Position numbers and translations under genes: made by a program. From NCBI GenBank assembly GCA_016302065.1, contig JAEDOI010000015.1, positions 1 to 23,492 on the forward strand: a DNA stretch of 23,492 nt, read 5' to 3'. Origin of the DNA: Bacilli bacterium. Lineage in GTDB: Bacteria; Bacillota_I; Bacilli_A; RFN20; CAG-826. The notes under the pieces are model-generated. The model was not told where the DNA came from. It saw nothing but the letters and a program-made list of their open reading frames with translations, and ran no database searches. Positions 1 through 7,156 of the stretch are shown one piece after another (the first letter of the stretch is position 1; the number at the start of each line of letters is the position of its first letter).

Positions 1-10
1 AGGAGATATT

Positions 11-1876
11 ATGCCAAAAGATGATAGTATATTAGAACCATTACATGATTATAATTCTAAATATAAAGCTTTATTTAGAGAAAATGCTACTAAATTTTTT
101 GATTCTTTGACCAAAGAATCAAAAATAAATGTTGATGAAAATAGAGCAACAGTTAAAAAATATCGTGAAGCATGTTCTAAATTAGAAAATATTAAAAAAT
201 TAATAAACAAATATCGTGGATTGAAAGGGTTTTTAATAACTATTACGGTTATATCTTTAGTAATAAGCATTATTTTAATTTATAATGCTATAAATTTATT
301 TGGATTAACTAATATTAGTGAACTTCAACCTTGGATTTATATTATTATTTCCATTGTTTTAATTGCAGGAAGTATAACTTCAATTGTAGTTATTGTTAAG
401 ATTATAAATAAAATAATTAAGAATAACGATGCTATTAGAATCAAGATGGAAAAGTTATGTCAAGAATTATTAGATACATGTTATGTTCAAATGGCTCCAT
501 TAAATAATTTATTTGATTTTAATATGACCGCTAAGTTAATTACTGAAACTTGCCCATTAATTCAACTTGATCAGTATTTTGATGTTAGAAAATATGATTA
601 TATGAATCAAAAATTTGGATTTGAAGAAAATAATGATCCAAATAGTTCAACTTATTATTTATTAAGTGGAAGTATTGTTGGTAATCCATTTATTTTACAA
701 AGAACTTTTAATACATATATGGGTAGTAAAACATATACTGGTAGTTTAACTATTACTTATACTGAATATGATAGTGAAGGTCGTGCTTATACAAGAAGCC
801 AAACTTTAACAGCAAGTGTTGTTAAGCCTTATCCAGAATATTTTTACGATACTAGATTAATATATGGAAATGAAGCTGCACCAAATTTATGTTTTAGTAG
901 AAAACCTAATTCAAGTGTTGCAAGAATGAATGAAAAGCAATTAGAAAAATATATTAAAAAGGGTGATAAAAAGATTAAAAAGATGGAAAGTAAGGCTCTT
1001 ACTGATGATGATCCTACTACTAATTTCCAATCGATGGGTAATAATAAGTTTGATGTTTTATTTAATGCTCTTGATAGAAATAACGAAGTAGAATTTAGAT
1101 TATTATTTACTCCTCTTGCTCAGAAAAATATTATTAATTTAATTACAACTGCTCTTCCATATGGTGATGATTTTGAATTCTATAAGAATCACATGATTAA
1201 TATAATAAGAACAAGCCATGATCAAGGACAAGATTATTATAGTGAACCATCTAATTATATTAATTATGAATATGATAAAAGCAAATCATCATTTATTGAA
1301 TATAATTGTAAATATTTTGAGAGTTTATATTTTGATTTAGCTCCATTAATTTCAATTCCACTTTATCAACAACATAAACCTCATGAATTTATTTATAAAG
1401 AAGTTTATGAGCGTAATTTTACAAATTACGAAACTGAACAATTAGCTAATAGTTTTGCTGTTGATAAGTTTAAACATCCTGACTCAATTACTAACGTTAT
1501 TTTAAAAACATCATTAATTGAAAAGAATAATAATAGCGATAAAGTTAATGTTAGAGGTTATACTTATACTGGTATTGAAAGAGTTGATTATGTTTCGGTT
1601 TATGGAAGAGATGGATATTACCATGATGTTCCGGTATATTGGACTGAATATATTCCTATTTATCAAGATACTGTTATGGAAGTATCGCATCATGAAGAAA
1701 GTGGTGTTGTCTTTAAAAATAAGTTAAGAACTAACGAAAGACTTCAAAAATTCTTTGATATTTATAGCACTCAGAATGATATAATATATCAAAGGGGCTT
1801 ATTAGCCTTTATTCTAAAATATCAATCTTTTGATGGTGATTCTGATACATTATTAGATGATATACTAAAATTATAA
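11..1876 (+). CDS. Large two-helix membrane protein, possible DUF3137 family
   Basis: The 621-residue protein starts at an ATG preceded by AGGAGA at positions 1-6. Residues 1-70 are charged and probably helical. Two membrane helices lie at about 73-95 and 108-130, and about 490 residues follow that are soluble, rich in Tyr, Asn and Ser. There is no signal peptide or lipobox. I see no catalytic motif. The phrase GSIVGNPFILQR near residue 220 and the two-helix-plus-soluble layout recall DUF3137 proteins, which in Mollicutes and other bacteria are often encoded beside LemA, as here (22 nt upstream). That assignment is inference from layout and neighbour. The pair is probably one transcript ending at the 2603-2649 terminator. 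The function is unknown; a membrane-associated scaffold or envelope role is possible. Confidence 0.8.
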   Translation: MPKDDSILEPLHDYNSKYKALFRENATKFFDSLTKESKINVDENRATVKKYREACSKLENIKKLINKYRGLKGFLITITVISLVISIILIYNAINLFGLTNISELQPWIYIIISIVLIAGSITSIVVIVKIINKIIKNNDAIRIKMEKLCQELLDTCYVQMAPLNNLFDFNMTAKLITETCPLIQLDQYFDVRKYDYMNQKFGFEENNDPNSSTYYLLSGSIVGNPFILQRTFNTYMGSKTYTGSLTITYTEYDSEGRAYTRSQTLTASVVKPYPEYFYDTRLIYGNEAAPNLCFSRKPNSSVARMNEKQLEKYIKKGDKKIKKMESKALTDDDPTTNFQSMGNNKFDVLFNALDRNNEVEFRLLFTPLAQKNIINLITTALPYGDDFEFYKNHMINIIRTSHDQGQDYYSEPSNYINYEYDKSKSSFIEYNCKYFESLYFDLAPLISIPLYQQHKPHEFIYKEVYERNFTNYETEQLANSFAVDKFKHPDSITNVILKTSLIEKNNNSDKVNVRGYTYTGIERVDYVSVYGRDGYYHDVPVYWTEYIPIYQDTVMEVSHHEESGVVFKNKLRTNERLQKFFDIYSTQNDIIYQRGLLAFILKYQSFDGDSDTLLDDILKL

Positions 1877-1886
1877 TTTATTGCTA

Positions 1887-1892
1887 AGGAGG
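1887..1892 (+). promoter_or_regulatory. Shine-Dalgarno site deciding the LemA start
   Basis: AGGAGG lies 6 nt before the ATG at 1899. It overlaps the codons that would follow a possible TTG start at 1881, so the ATG at 1899 is the better start. Confidence 0.8.
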
Positions 1893-1898
1893 AATATT

Positions 1899-2576
1899 AT
1901 GGCAAATGAATTAGATGAATTAAACGATCCTATCAACGAAGCTGGTAGGGAAGTTAATGTCATTCAAAAACAATTACACGTTAAAGCAAGTAAACAATCT
2001 CACATTATTAAAAATGTAATGTGGGCATTTGTTTGGTTCTTTGGAATTTCCTACTTTGTTTACACTAAAAAAGAAAGTAAATGTAAAAAAGAACTTCAAC
2101 AATTACAACAAAAGTTACAAAGAGATGCTTCTCAAATTGATAACTATATGGAACAAAGAGTTGTTGAACTTAAGAATGCTGCTAAATTATTAGATAAAGC
2201 TATTGATCTTGATAAAGATACATTAACAAAAATTGCTATGTATAGAGGTGGAAGCCAACCTTCTAACGATGAAACTAGAAATGAAGTTGCTCAAACTATG
2301 GATAATGTTGCAGCTAAAATTAATGTTGCATTAGAAAATTATCCAGATCTTGCTGCTCATCAAGAAATTGCTGATTGTATGCAAAAGAACTCATATTTAC
2401 AAAGAGAAATTACTGCTGCAAGAGAACAATATAATGACACAGTATTTAGATGGAATGCTTTAATTTATGAGCAACCTTACTATGATATGATTTCTGAAAA
2501 AGAAGGTTATACAACAAGAATTCCATTTGCTGCTAGTAAAGAAATTAAAGACGCTAGTAGAGATACATTCTTTTAA
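1899..2576 (+). CDS. lemA: LemA family protein
   Basis: The protein has 225 residues from the ATG at 1899. One membrane helix lies at about 38-56 and is followed by a Lys-rich stretch and a long alpha-helical, coiled-coil-like region (65-195). The LemA core is recognisable: ENYPDL at 146-151, then a helix ending in AAREQYNDTVFRWN (173-186) and a final YEQP. The usual LemA form is a short N-terminal anchor followed by a helical bundle; here the N-terminal cytoplasmic or external tail is longer (about 36 residues). LemA proteins are conserved membrane-anchored proteins of poorly defined role. The start at 1899 is supported by AGGAGG at 1887-1892; a TTG at 1881 is in frame but has no ribosome site. 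The gene probably shares a transcript with the membrane-protein gene before it. Confidence 0.85.
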   Translation: MANELDELNDPINEAGREVNVIQKQLHVKASKQSHIIKNVMWAFVWFFGISYFVYTKKESKCKKELQQLQQKLQRDASQIDNYMEQRVVELKNAAKLLDKAIDLDKDTLTKIAMYRGGSQPSNDETRNEVAQTMDNVAAKINVALENYPDLAAHQEIADCMQKNSYLQREITAAREQYNDTVFRWNALIYEQPYYDMISEKEGYTTRIPFAASKEIKDASRDTFF

Positions 2577-2602
2577 TTAATTAATATTTAATTTTATTTT
2601 TT

Positions 2603-2649
2603 AATCTAAGTAAAAGACCAAAATTAATGGGCTTTTACTTAGATTTTTT
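2603..2649 (+). terminator. Rho-independent terminator after lemA
   Basis: A perfect 14-bp inverted repeat (2603-2616 with 2632-2645, arm AATCTAAGTAAAAG) encloses a 15-nt loop. The loop itself has a CCA/TGG pairing. The 3' arm runs into a T tract (2644-2649). This separates the lemA pair from the dCMP deaminase operon. Confidence 0.85.
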
Positions 2650-2675
2650 ATATTATTTAATGATAAAAATATAAT
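2647..2675 (+). promoter_or_regulatory. Candidate promoter for the dCMP deaminase-ecf operon
   Basis: A consensus TATAAT lies at 2670-2675. A weak -35 (TTTATA, 2647-2652, 4 of 6 matches to TTGACA) lies 17 nt upstream and overlaps the end of the terminator. It would give a short leader of about 25 nt before the ATG at 2706. In DNA this AT-rich a -10 match alone is weak evidence. Confidence 0.4.
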
Positions 2676-2705
2676 TTTAATGTAAAATATTACGAGGTTT
2701 ATTTT

Positions 2706-3176
2706 ATGGATAGAATTACTTGGGATGAATATTTTATGTCTATTGCATTATTAAGTGCAAAAAGAAGTGCTGATCCATCAACGCAGGTTGGTGCATGTAT
2801 TGTTGACTCCAATAATAAGGTTGTTTCAATTGGTTATAATGGAATGCCAAGAGGAATTGATGATTGTAATTTAAGTTGGAATAGAAATGGTACTGATTTA
2901 GATAGTAAATATCTTTATGTTTGTCACGCTGAATTCAATGCCATTTTAAATACTCGTGATGGAAGCCAATTGAAGGGTTGTAGAGTCTATGTTACTTTAT
3001 TTCCTTGCAATGAATGTGCTAAGGCTATTATTCAAACTGGAATTAAAGAAATTGTATATTTAAGCGATAAATATGCTGATAGTATTGAAACAAGAGCTAG
3101 TAAAAAGATGTTAACATTAGCTGGAGTTAAATTAGTTCCATATAACGGGAGATTTAAAGAAATAGATTTAAAATAA
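2706..3176 (+). CDS. Deoxycytidylate (dCMP) deaminase
   Basis: This 156-residue zinc enzyme should convert dCMP to dUMP, feeding thymidylate synthesis. The zinc and catalytic motif HAE is at residues 74-76 (E76 as proton shuttle), and PCNEC at 100-104 supplies the two zinc cysteines C101 and C104. The segment from DPSTQVGACIV through GYNGMPRG, and the later LFPCNECAKAIIQ-GIKE and SDKYADS, read more like the DCTD type familiar from animals and some phages than like the Bacillus ComEB form. The ribosome site is weak (GAGG near 2694). The gene opens a compact operon: its stop is one base before the ecfA1 start. The family call is firm; the dCMP rather than tRNA or cytidine substrate follows from motif resemblance. 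Confidence 0.92.
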   Translation: MDRITWDEYFMSIALLSAKRSADPSTQVGACIVDSNNKVVSIGYNGMPRGIDDCNLSWNRNGTDLDSKYLYVCHAEFNAILNTRDGSQLKGCRVYVTLFPCNECAKAIIQTGIKEIVYLSDKYADSIETRASKKMLTLAGVKLVPYNGRFKEIDLK

Positions 3177-3177
3177 A

Positions 3178-4008
3178 ATGAAAGAATGTGTTATTGAATT
3201 AAAAAATGTTTCTTTTGCTTACGATGAAAATAAAACGATATTAGAAGATATATCATTAAAAATTTATAAAGGTGAATACGTAAGTTTAATTGGCCATAAT
3301 GGAAGTGGAAAATCTACTTTAGCTAAAATTATGGCTTATTTAAATGAACCTACAAATGGTGAAGTTTATATAAATAACACATTAATTAATGAGAAAAACT
3401 GCGATAGTTGTAGAGAAATAATTGGAATTGTATTACAAAATCCTGATAATCAGTTTATTGGTTCAACAGTTGAAGAAGACATAGCATTTGGACTTGAAAA
3501 TAGAAATGTAGAAACAAAAAAGATGCATGAAATAGTAGATAAATTTGCTTCTCTTGTTGGAATGAAAGAATACTTAAAAAAAGAACCAGGAGAATTAAGT
3601 GGAGGGCAAAAACAACGCGTTGCTATTGCTGGAATTTTAGCTTTAGGATTAAAAGTTATTATTCTTGATGAAGCAACAAGTATGTTAGATCCAGAATGTG
3701 TTAAAGAAATTAAAGATTTAATTTTTAAAATGAAAGAAAACGATAAGGATTTAACTATAATTTCAATAACTCATGACCTTGAAGAAGCTTATTTAAGTGA
3801 TAGAGTAATTGTATTAAATGATAAAAAAATATATAAAGATGATGAACCTGATAAAGTCTTTACTTCTTTAAAAGAGATGCAAAGTATTGGTCTTGATTTT
3901 CCGTTTATTTTAAAAATTAAAAGTGAGCTTAAAAATAATGGTATTGAAATTCCATCTAATATAAAAAAGATTAAGGATTTAGGGGGTTATTTATGCAAAT
4001 TGAAATAA
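3178..4008 (+). CDS. ecfA1: ECF transporter ATPase EcfA1
   Basis: This 276-residue ABC ATPase is one of the two energising subunits of an energy-coupling-factor transporter, which imports vitamins and micronutrients with interchangeable S components. It shows Walker A GHNGSGKST (39-47), the Q-loop LQNPDNQF typical of EcfA1, the signature LSGGQ (140-144), Walker B ending in D164-E165, and the switch His at 199. Length is normal. No clear ribosome site is visible before the ATG. The gene starts one base after the dCMP deaminase stop, so translational coupling is likely. It overlaps ecfA2 by 16 nt. The order ecfA1-ecfA2-ecfT-truA is the conserved Firmicutes arrangement. No S-component gene is in the window, which fits a shared (group II) module. 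Confidence 0.95.
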   Translation: MKECVIELKNVSFAYDENKTILEDISLKIYKGEYVSLIGHNGSGKSTLAKIMAYLNEPTNGEVYINNTLINEKNCDSCREIIGIVLQNPDNQFIGSTVEEDIAFGLENRNVETKKMHEIVDKFASLVGMKEYLKKEPGELSGGQKQRVAIAGILALGLKVIILDEATSMLDPECVKEIKDLIFKMKENDKDLTIISITHDLEEAYLSDRVIVLNDKKIYKDDEPDKVFTSLKEMQSIGLDFPFILKIKSELKNNGIEIPSNIKKIKDLGGYLCKLK

Positions 4009-4889
4009 ATAATGTCTCTTTTTCTTATGGTAAAAATGAAAAATTAGCTTTAGATAATGTTAGTTTTAATGTATCTAAAGGTGATTTTTTATGTATTGTT
4101 GGAAAAACTGGAAGTGGAAAATCTACTTTAATTCAAATGTTAAATGGCCTTCTTTTGCCAGATAAAGGATATATAAAAGTTGATGACTACATAATTACTA
4201 GCGATAAAAAACTTAAGAAATCATTATTAAAAGATAAAAGTAAGGAAATTAAAAAAATAAATAAAAGAATGGTTGGATTAAAGAAAAAGGTTGGGCTAGT
4301 TTTTCAATTTCCAGAATATCAGGTGTTTTCTGAAACAATTTTAAAAGATGTAATGTTTGGACCTATTAATTTTAAGATGAAAAAAGAAGAAGCTATAGCA
4401 ATTAGTAAGAAAACGTTATCTCTTGTTGGTCTTGATGAATCTTTTTATGATAAATCTCCATTTGAAATTTCAGGAGGAGAAAAAAGAAGAGTTGGAATTG
4501 CTGGAATTTTAGCTTCTGATCCAGAAATTTTAGTTCTTGATGAACCAACAGCTGGACTTGATGCTAATGGTAAAAAAGAAATAATGGATATTGTTAAAAA
4601 GTTAAATGAAGAGGGAAAAACCATAATTGTTGTAACTCATGATATGGATTTAGTTTTAAATTATGCTTCAAAAGTTATTGTTTTTTCTAATTCGCTACTT
4701 GTTGAAGAAACAACGCCATTAGAATTATTTAATAAAAATGATTTAAGTGAATATTCTTTAGAAGTTCCTTCCTTAATTAAGTTAGCTACTTTATTAAAAG
4801 AGAAGGGATTTAACATAGAAATCGATAAAAATTTATCAATTTCAAATTTGGCAAAACAAATAAAGGACAATATTTATGACAATAGATAG
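3993..4889 (+). CDS. ecfA2: ECF transporter ATPase EcfA2
   Basis: This 298-residue protein is the second ABC ATPase of the ECF module. It has Walker A GKTGSGKST (37-45), the EcfA2-type Q-loop FQFPEYQ, the variant signature SGGEKRR (from residue 160), Walker B ending in D183-E184, and the switch His at 216. A Lys-rich stretch of about 25 residues just before the Q-loop makes it slightly long, a feature I associate with mollicute EcfA2 proteins. The ribosome site AGGGGG at about 3980 lies inside the end of ecfA1, and the 16-nt overlap implies coupled translation. It should pair with EcfA1 as a heterodimer on the cytoplasmic face of EcfT. Confidence 0.95.
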   Translation: MQIEINNVSFSYGKNEKLALDNVSFNVSKGDFLCIVGKTGSGKSTLIQMLNGLLLPDKGYIKVDDYIITSDKKLKKSLLKDKSKEIKKINKRMVGLKKKVGLVFQFPEYQVFSETILKDVMFGPINFKMKKEEAIAISKKTLSLVGLDESFYDKSPFEISGGEKRRVGIAGILASDPEILVLDEPTAGLDANGKKEIMDIVKKLNEEGKTIIVVTHDMDLVLNYASKVIVFSNSLLVEETTPLELFNKNDLSEYSLEVPSLIKLATLLKEKGFNIEIDKNLSISNLAKQIKDNIYDNR

Positions 4890-5781
4890 TTTATTTGGTA
4901 AATATAAAAATAAAAATACTTTTGTTCATAAAATGGATGCTAGATTAAAGATTTTTGGTTTAATCTGCTTAATGGTAGCTTGCTTTTTACCATATGGATT
5001 AGATCATGATGATGGATATAACTATTTTTGTAATCAATTTTTAATTTTAGGTTTATTGTTTGTTTTAATTGTTATTTTAATGATTTGTTCAAAAGTTAAT
5101 TTTAAATCGTGGATAAAATCATTAAGTGCTCTTTGGTTTATGGCTATATTTTTATCAATTATTATGGTTTTTATTCCAAATAAGAATTATTTTCATATTC
5201 TTTACAGTTTCTCAAATGGTTATACCATATATTATGATGGAATACTTCAATGTGCACAAATTATTTTACGTATCGTATGTATGATTAGTTTAACACTAAT
5301 TTTAACGTCGACCACTGCGCCAATGGATTTAACTGAGTCTTTTGATTGGTATTTCTCTCCTTTAAAAATATTTCATATTCCAACTCAAATTTTTTCAATG
5401 ATTTTATCTTTAACTATTAGGATTATTCCTACCATTATGGAAGAATCAAATAGAATTATGAAAGCTCAAAAAAGTAGAGGAGTTGAATTTGATAAAGGAT
5501 TTTTAGCAAGTAAAATTAGATCAATTACAACTTTAATAGTACCTCTTTTAATATCTTGCTTTTCAAAATCGAATGATATGAGTTTAGCAATGTATGCTAG
5601 GGGTTATGATCCTTATAAAAAAAGAAGTAAATATAAAGTTTTAAAATTTCATTTTGTCGATTTAATTTCTATTATTGTTTTATTATTAATATTAGCTTTC
5701 TTTATTTTTATATGTGTTTATTCTCAAGCTTTTGATAAGTCTATTATAGAAGTTGTTTTTGGAGTTAGTAATTCATGGTAA
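4876..5781 (+). CDS. ecfT: ECF transporter transmembrane subunit EcfT
   Basis: This 301-residue integral membrane protein is the scaffold linking the EcfA1-EcfA2 ATPases to substrate-binding S components. Several hydrophobic segments are seen (about 29-50, 55-75, 85-105, 130-150 and a last one near 255-280). The two coupling-helix motifs are present: SRG at 200-202 (Ala to Ser in the usual ARG) and ARG at 241-243, followed by YDP. The start overlaps ecfA2 by 14 nt with AAGGAC just upstream, and the end overlaps truA by 7 nt. An extended hydrophilic loop with HDDGYNYF near residue 45 lies between the first two helices. The identity is secure from the motifs and position. Confidence 0.93.
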   Translation: MTIDSLFGKYKNKNTFVHKMDARLKIFGLICLMVACFLPYGLDHDDGYNYFCNQFLILGLLFVLIVILMICSKVNFKSWIKSLSALWFMAIFLSIIMVFIPNKNYFHILYSFSNGYTIYYDGILQCAQIILRIVCMISLTLILTSTTAPMDLTESFDWYFSPLKIFHIPTQIFSMILSLTIRIIPTIMEESNRIMKAQKSRGVEFDKGFLASKIRSITTLIVPLLISCFSKSNDMSLAMYARGYDPYKKRSKYKVLKFHFVDLISIIVLLLILAFFIFICVYSQAFDKSIIEVVFGVSNSW

Positions 5782-6524
5782 ATAAATATCGTTATAAAAT
5801 TGTTTTTTCTTATGATGGATCTTTATTTTTTGGGTATGCTAAACAAATAGATAAAAGAACAATTCAAGGTGAAATAGAAAAAGTTTTATCTACTATTTTT
5901 TGCTCTAATATTACAATTTATGCAAGTGGAAGAACTGATAAAGGAGTTCATGCTTATGCTCAAGTTGCTGATTTTGTTTTAGATAAAAAAATAATAAACA
6001 TAGATAAAACATTATCTTCTATAAATAAATTATTGCCAGGAGACATTTACGTTAAAGAATTAAGAAAAGTAAATAATAATTTTTCATCTAGGTTTAATGC
6101 TAAAAGTAAAGAATATGAATATATTATAAATTATAAAAATTATGATCCTTTAAAAAGAAATTATGAATTGTTTGATAATAAAATTATTAATATTGATAAT
6201 ATAAAATCGATGTCTAAATTATTTATTGGTACTCATAATTTTAAAAATTTTACTAGCAAAGAAGAAGATGAATTCAATTTTGTTAGAACAATATTTGATA
6301 TTAATATTAAAAATTATAAAGATGGCCACTTAAAATTAACTTTTATTGGTGATGGTTTTATGAGATATGAAATAAGAAAAATAGTAGGTACTTTAATTGA
6401 GTGTGGCAAAAATAGACTTAGTGAAAATGAAATTTTATATTATTTAAACAATGAAAAAAGAATTATAATAAACTATACAGCTATTCCTAATGGCCTATAT
6501 TTAAAGAAAGTGAGGTATAAATAA
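5775..6524 (+). CDS. truA: tRNA pseudouridine(38-40) synthase TruA
   Basis: This 249-residue enzyme converts uridines 38-40 of the tRNA anticodon arm to pseudouridine. The catalytic Asp is D55 within SGRTDKGVHA. The family segments RFNAKSKEYEY, NFKNFTSKE and GDGFMRYEIRKIVGT follow in the normal order. The length is usual for the family. In the N-terminal motif, where most TruA proteins have YDG..F.GWQ, this one reads YDGSLFFGYAKQ, so the Trp-Gln pair is replaced. The gene overlaps ecfT by 7 nt, the standard Firmicutes neighbour, and is followed after 2 nt by a lipoprotein gene. Confidence 0.94.
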   Translation: MVNKYRYKIVFSYDGSLFFGYAKQIDKRTIQGEIEKVLSTIFCSNITIYASGRTDKGVHAYAQVADFVLDKKIINIDKTLSSINKLLPGDIYVKELRKVNNNFSSRFNAKSKEYEYIINYKNYDPLKRNYELFDNKIINIDNIKSMSKLFIGTHNFKNFTSKEEDEFNFVRTIFDINIKNYKDGHLKLTFIGDGFMRYEIRKIVGTLIECGKNRLSENEILYYLNNEKRIIINYTAIPNGLYLKKVRYK

Positions 6525-6526
6525 AC

Positions 6527-7153
6527 ATGTCTAAATTAAAATTTAATTTATTACTTGTATCTTCATTATTATTTTTATCTAGTTGTAGCAACATAAAAGT
6601 TTATGTAAATAATAAGGATTATGCTGATTATGAACAATTTGTTTTACCAACTTTAGAAGATTTTTATACTTTAAATGAAGATAATTATTTTATATATTTA
6701 TATAGCGATTCATGCTCACATTGTGATGACATTAAAAAAGACATATTTTCATATTTAGAAAAAATGAAAGATCCTTCATTTAATAGTACTGTTCTTTATA
6801 TTTATAATATGCGTTCGATTAAAACTAATGAAGGTATCGTTAATCGAAATCATTTTAAAAAGTTCGATGAAAGTGAAGGTAAAACTCAAGAACAATTAAT
6901 TAATGAAATGATTAAAGAAGAACCTTCTAGCTTATCTTCAACTTATTTTTTTGGAACACCTTCTTTATATTTAATAAAGAATAATCATCTTTCTTCATTA
7001 AAAATAGGAACAAGTGTAGTTGTTTCTTCATTAAATAGTGAAGTAATAAATTATGATGATATTATTATTTCTACTTCAGTAATTGTTGGATTGACTATTA
7101 TTTCTTCTTTATTTTTAGGAATTGCTATTAAATATAATAAGAAAAATAATTAA
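6527..7153 (+). CDS. Thioredoxin-like lipoprotein with C-terminal membrane anchor
   Basis: The protein has 208 residues. An N-terminal signal peptide ends in the lipobox LSSC with Cys20, so the mature protein should be lipid-anchored outside the membrane. A thioredoxin-fold signature follows: YSDSCSHCDDIK with the CxxC pair C63/C66, and FGTPSLYLI near residue 145, a probable cis-Pro loop. A second membrane segment lies at about 178-198 with a short basic tail, so the protein is anchored at both ends. It probably acts as an extracytoplasmic thiol-disulfide protein, but no partner such as CcdA or DsbB is nearby. GAGG at 6511-6514, inside the truA end, serves as ribosome site. It sits in the same operon as truA and the SIR2-like gene. 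Confidence 0.78.
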   Translation: MSKLKFNLLLVSSLLFLSSCSNIKVYVNNKDYADYEQFVLPTLEDFYTLNEDNYFIYLYSDSCSHCDDIKKDIFSYLEKMKDPSFNSTVLYIYNMRSIKTNEGIVNRNHFKKFDESEGKTQEQLINEMIKEEPSSLSSTYFFGTPSLYLIKNNHLSSLKIGTSVVVSSLNSEVINYDDIIISTSVIVGLTIISSLFLGIAIKYNKKNN

Positions 7154-7156
7154 CTT

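Noticed and set aside
1881..1898. Upstream TTG start for the LemA gene
   Set aside because: It would place the AGGAGG ribosome site inside the coding region; the ATG at 1899 is correctly spaced from it.
4661..4870. Short minus-strand open frames (also 49-270 and 18950-19156)
   Set aside because: They lie fully inside well-supported plus-strand genes, have no ribosome sites and encode no recognisable protein.
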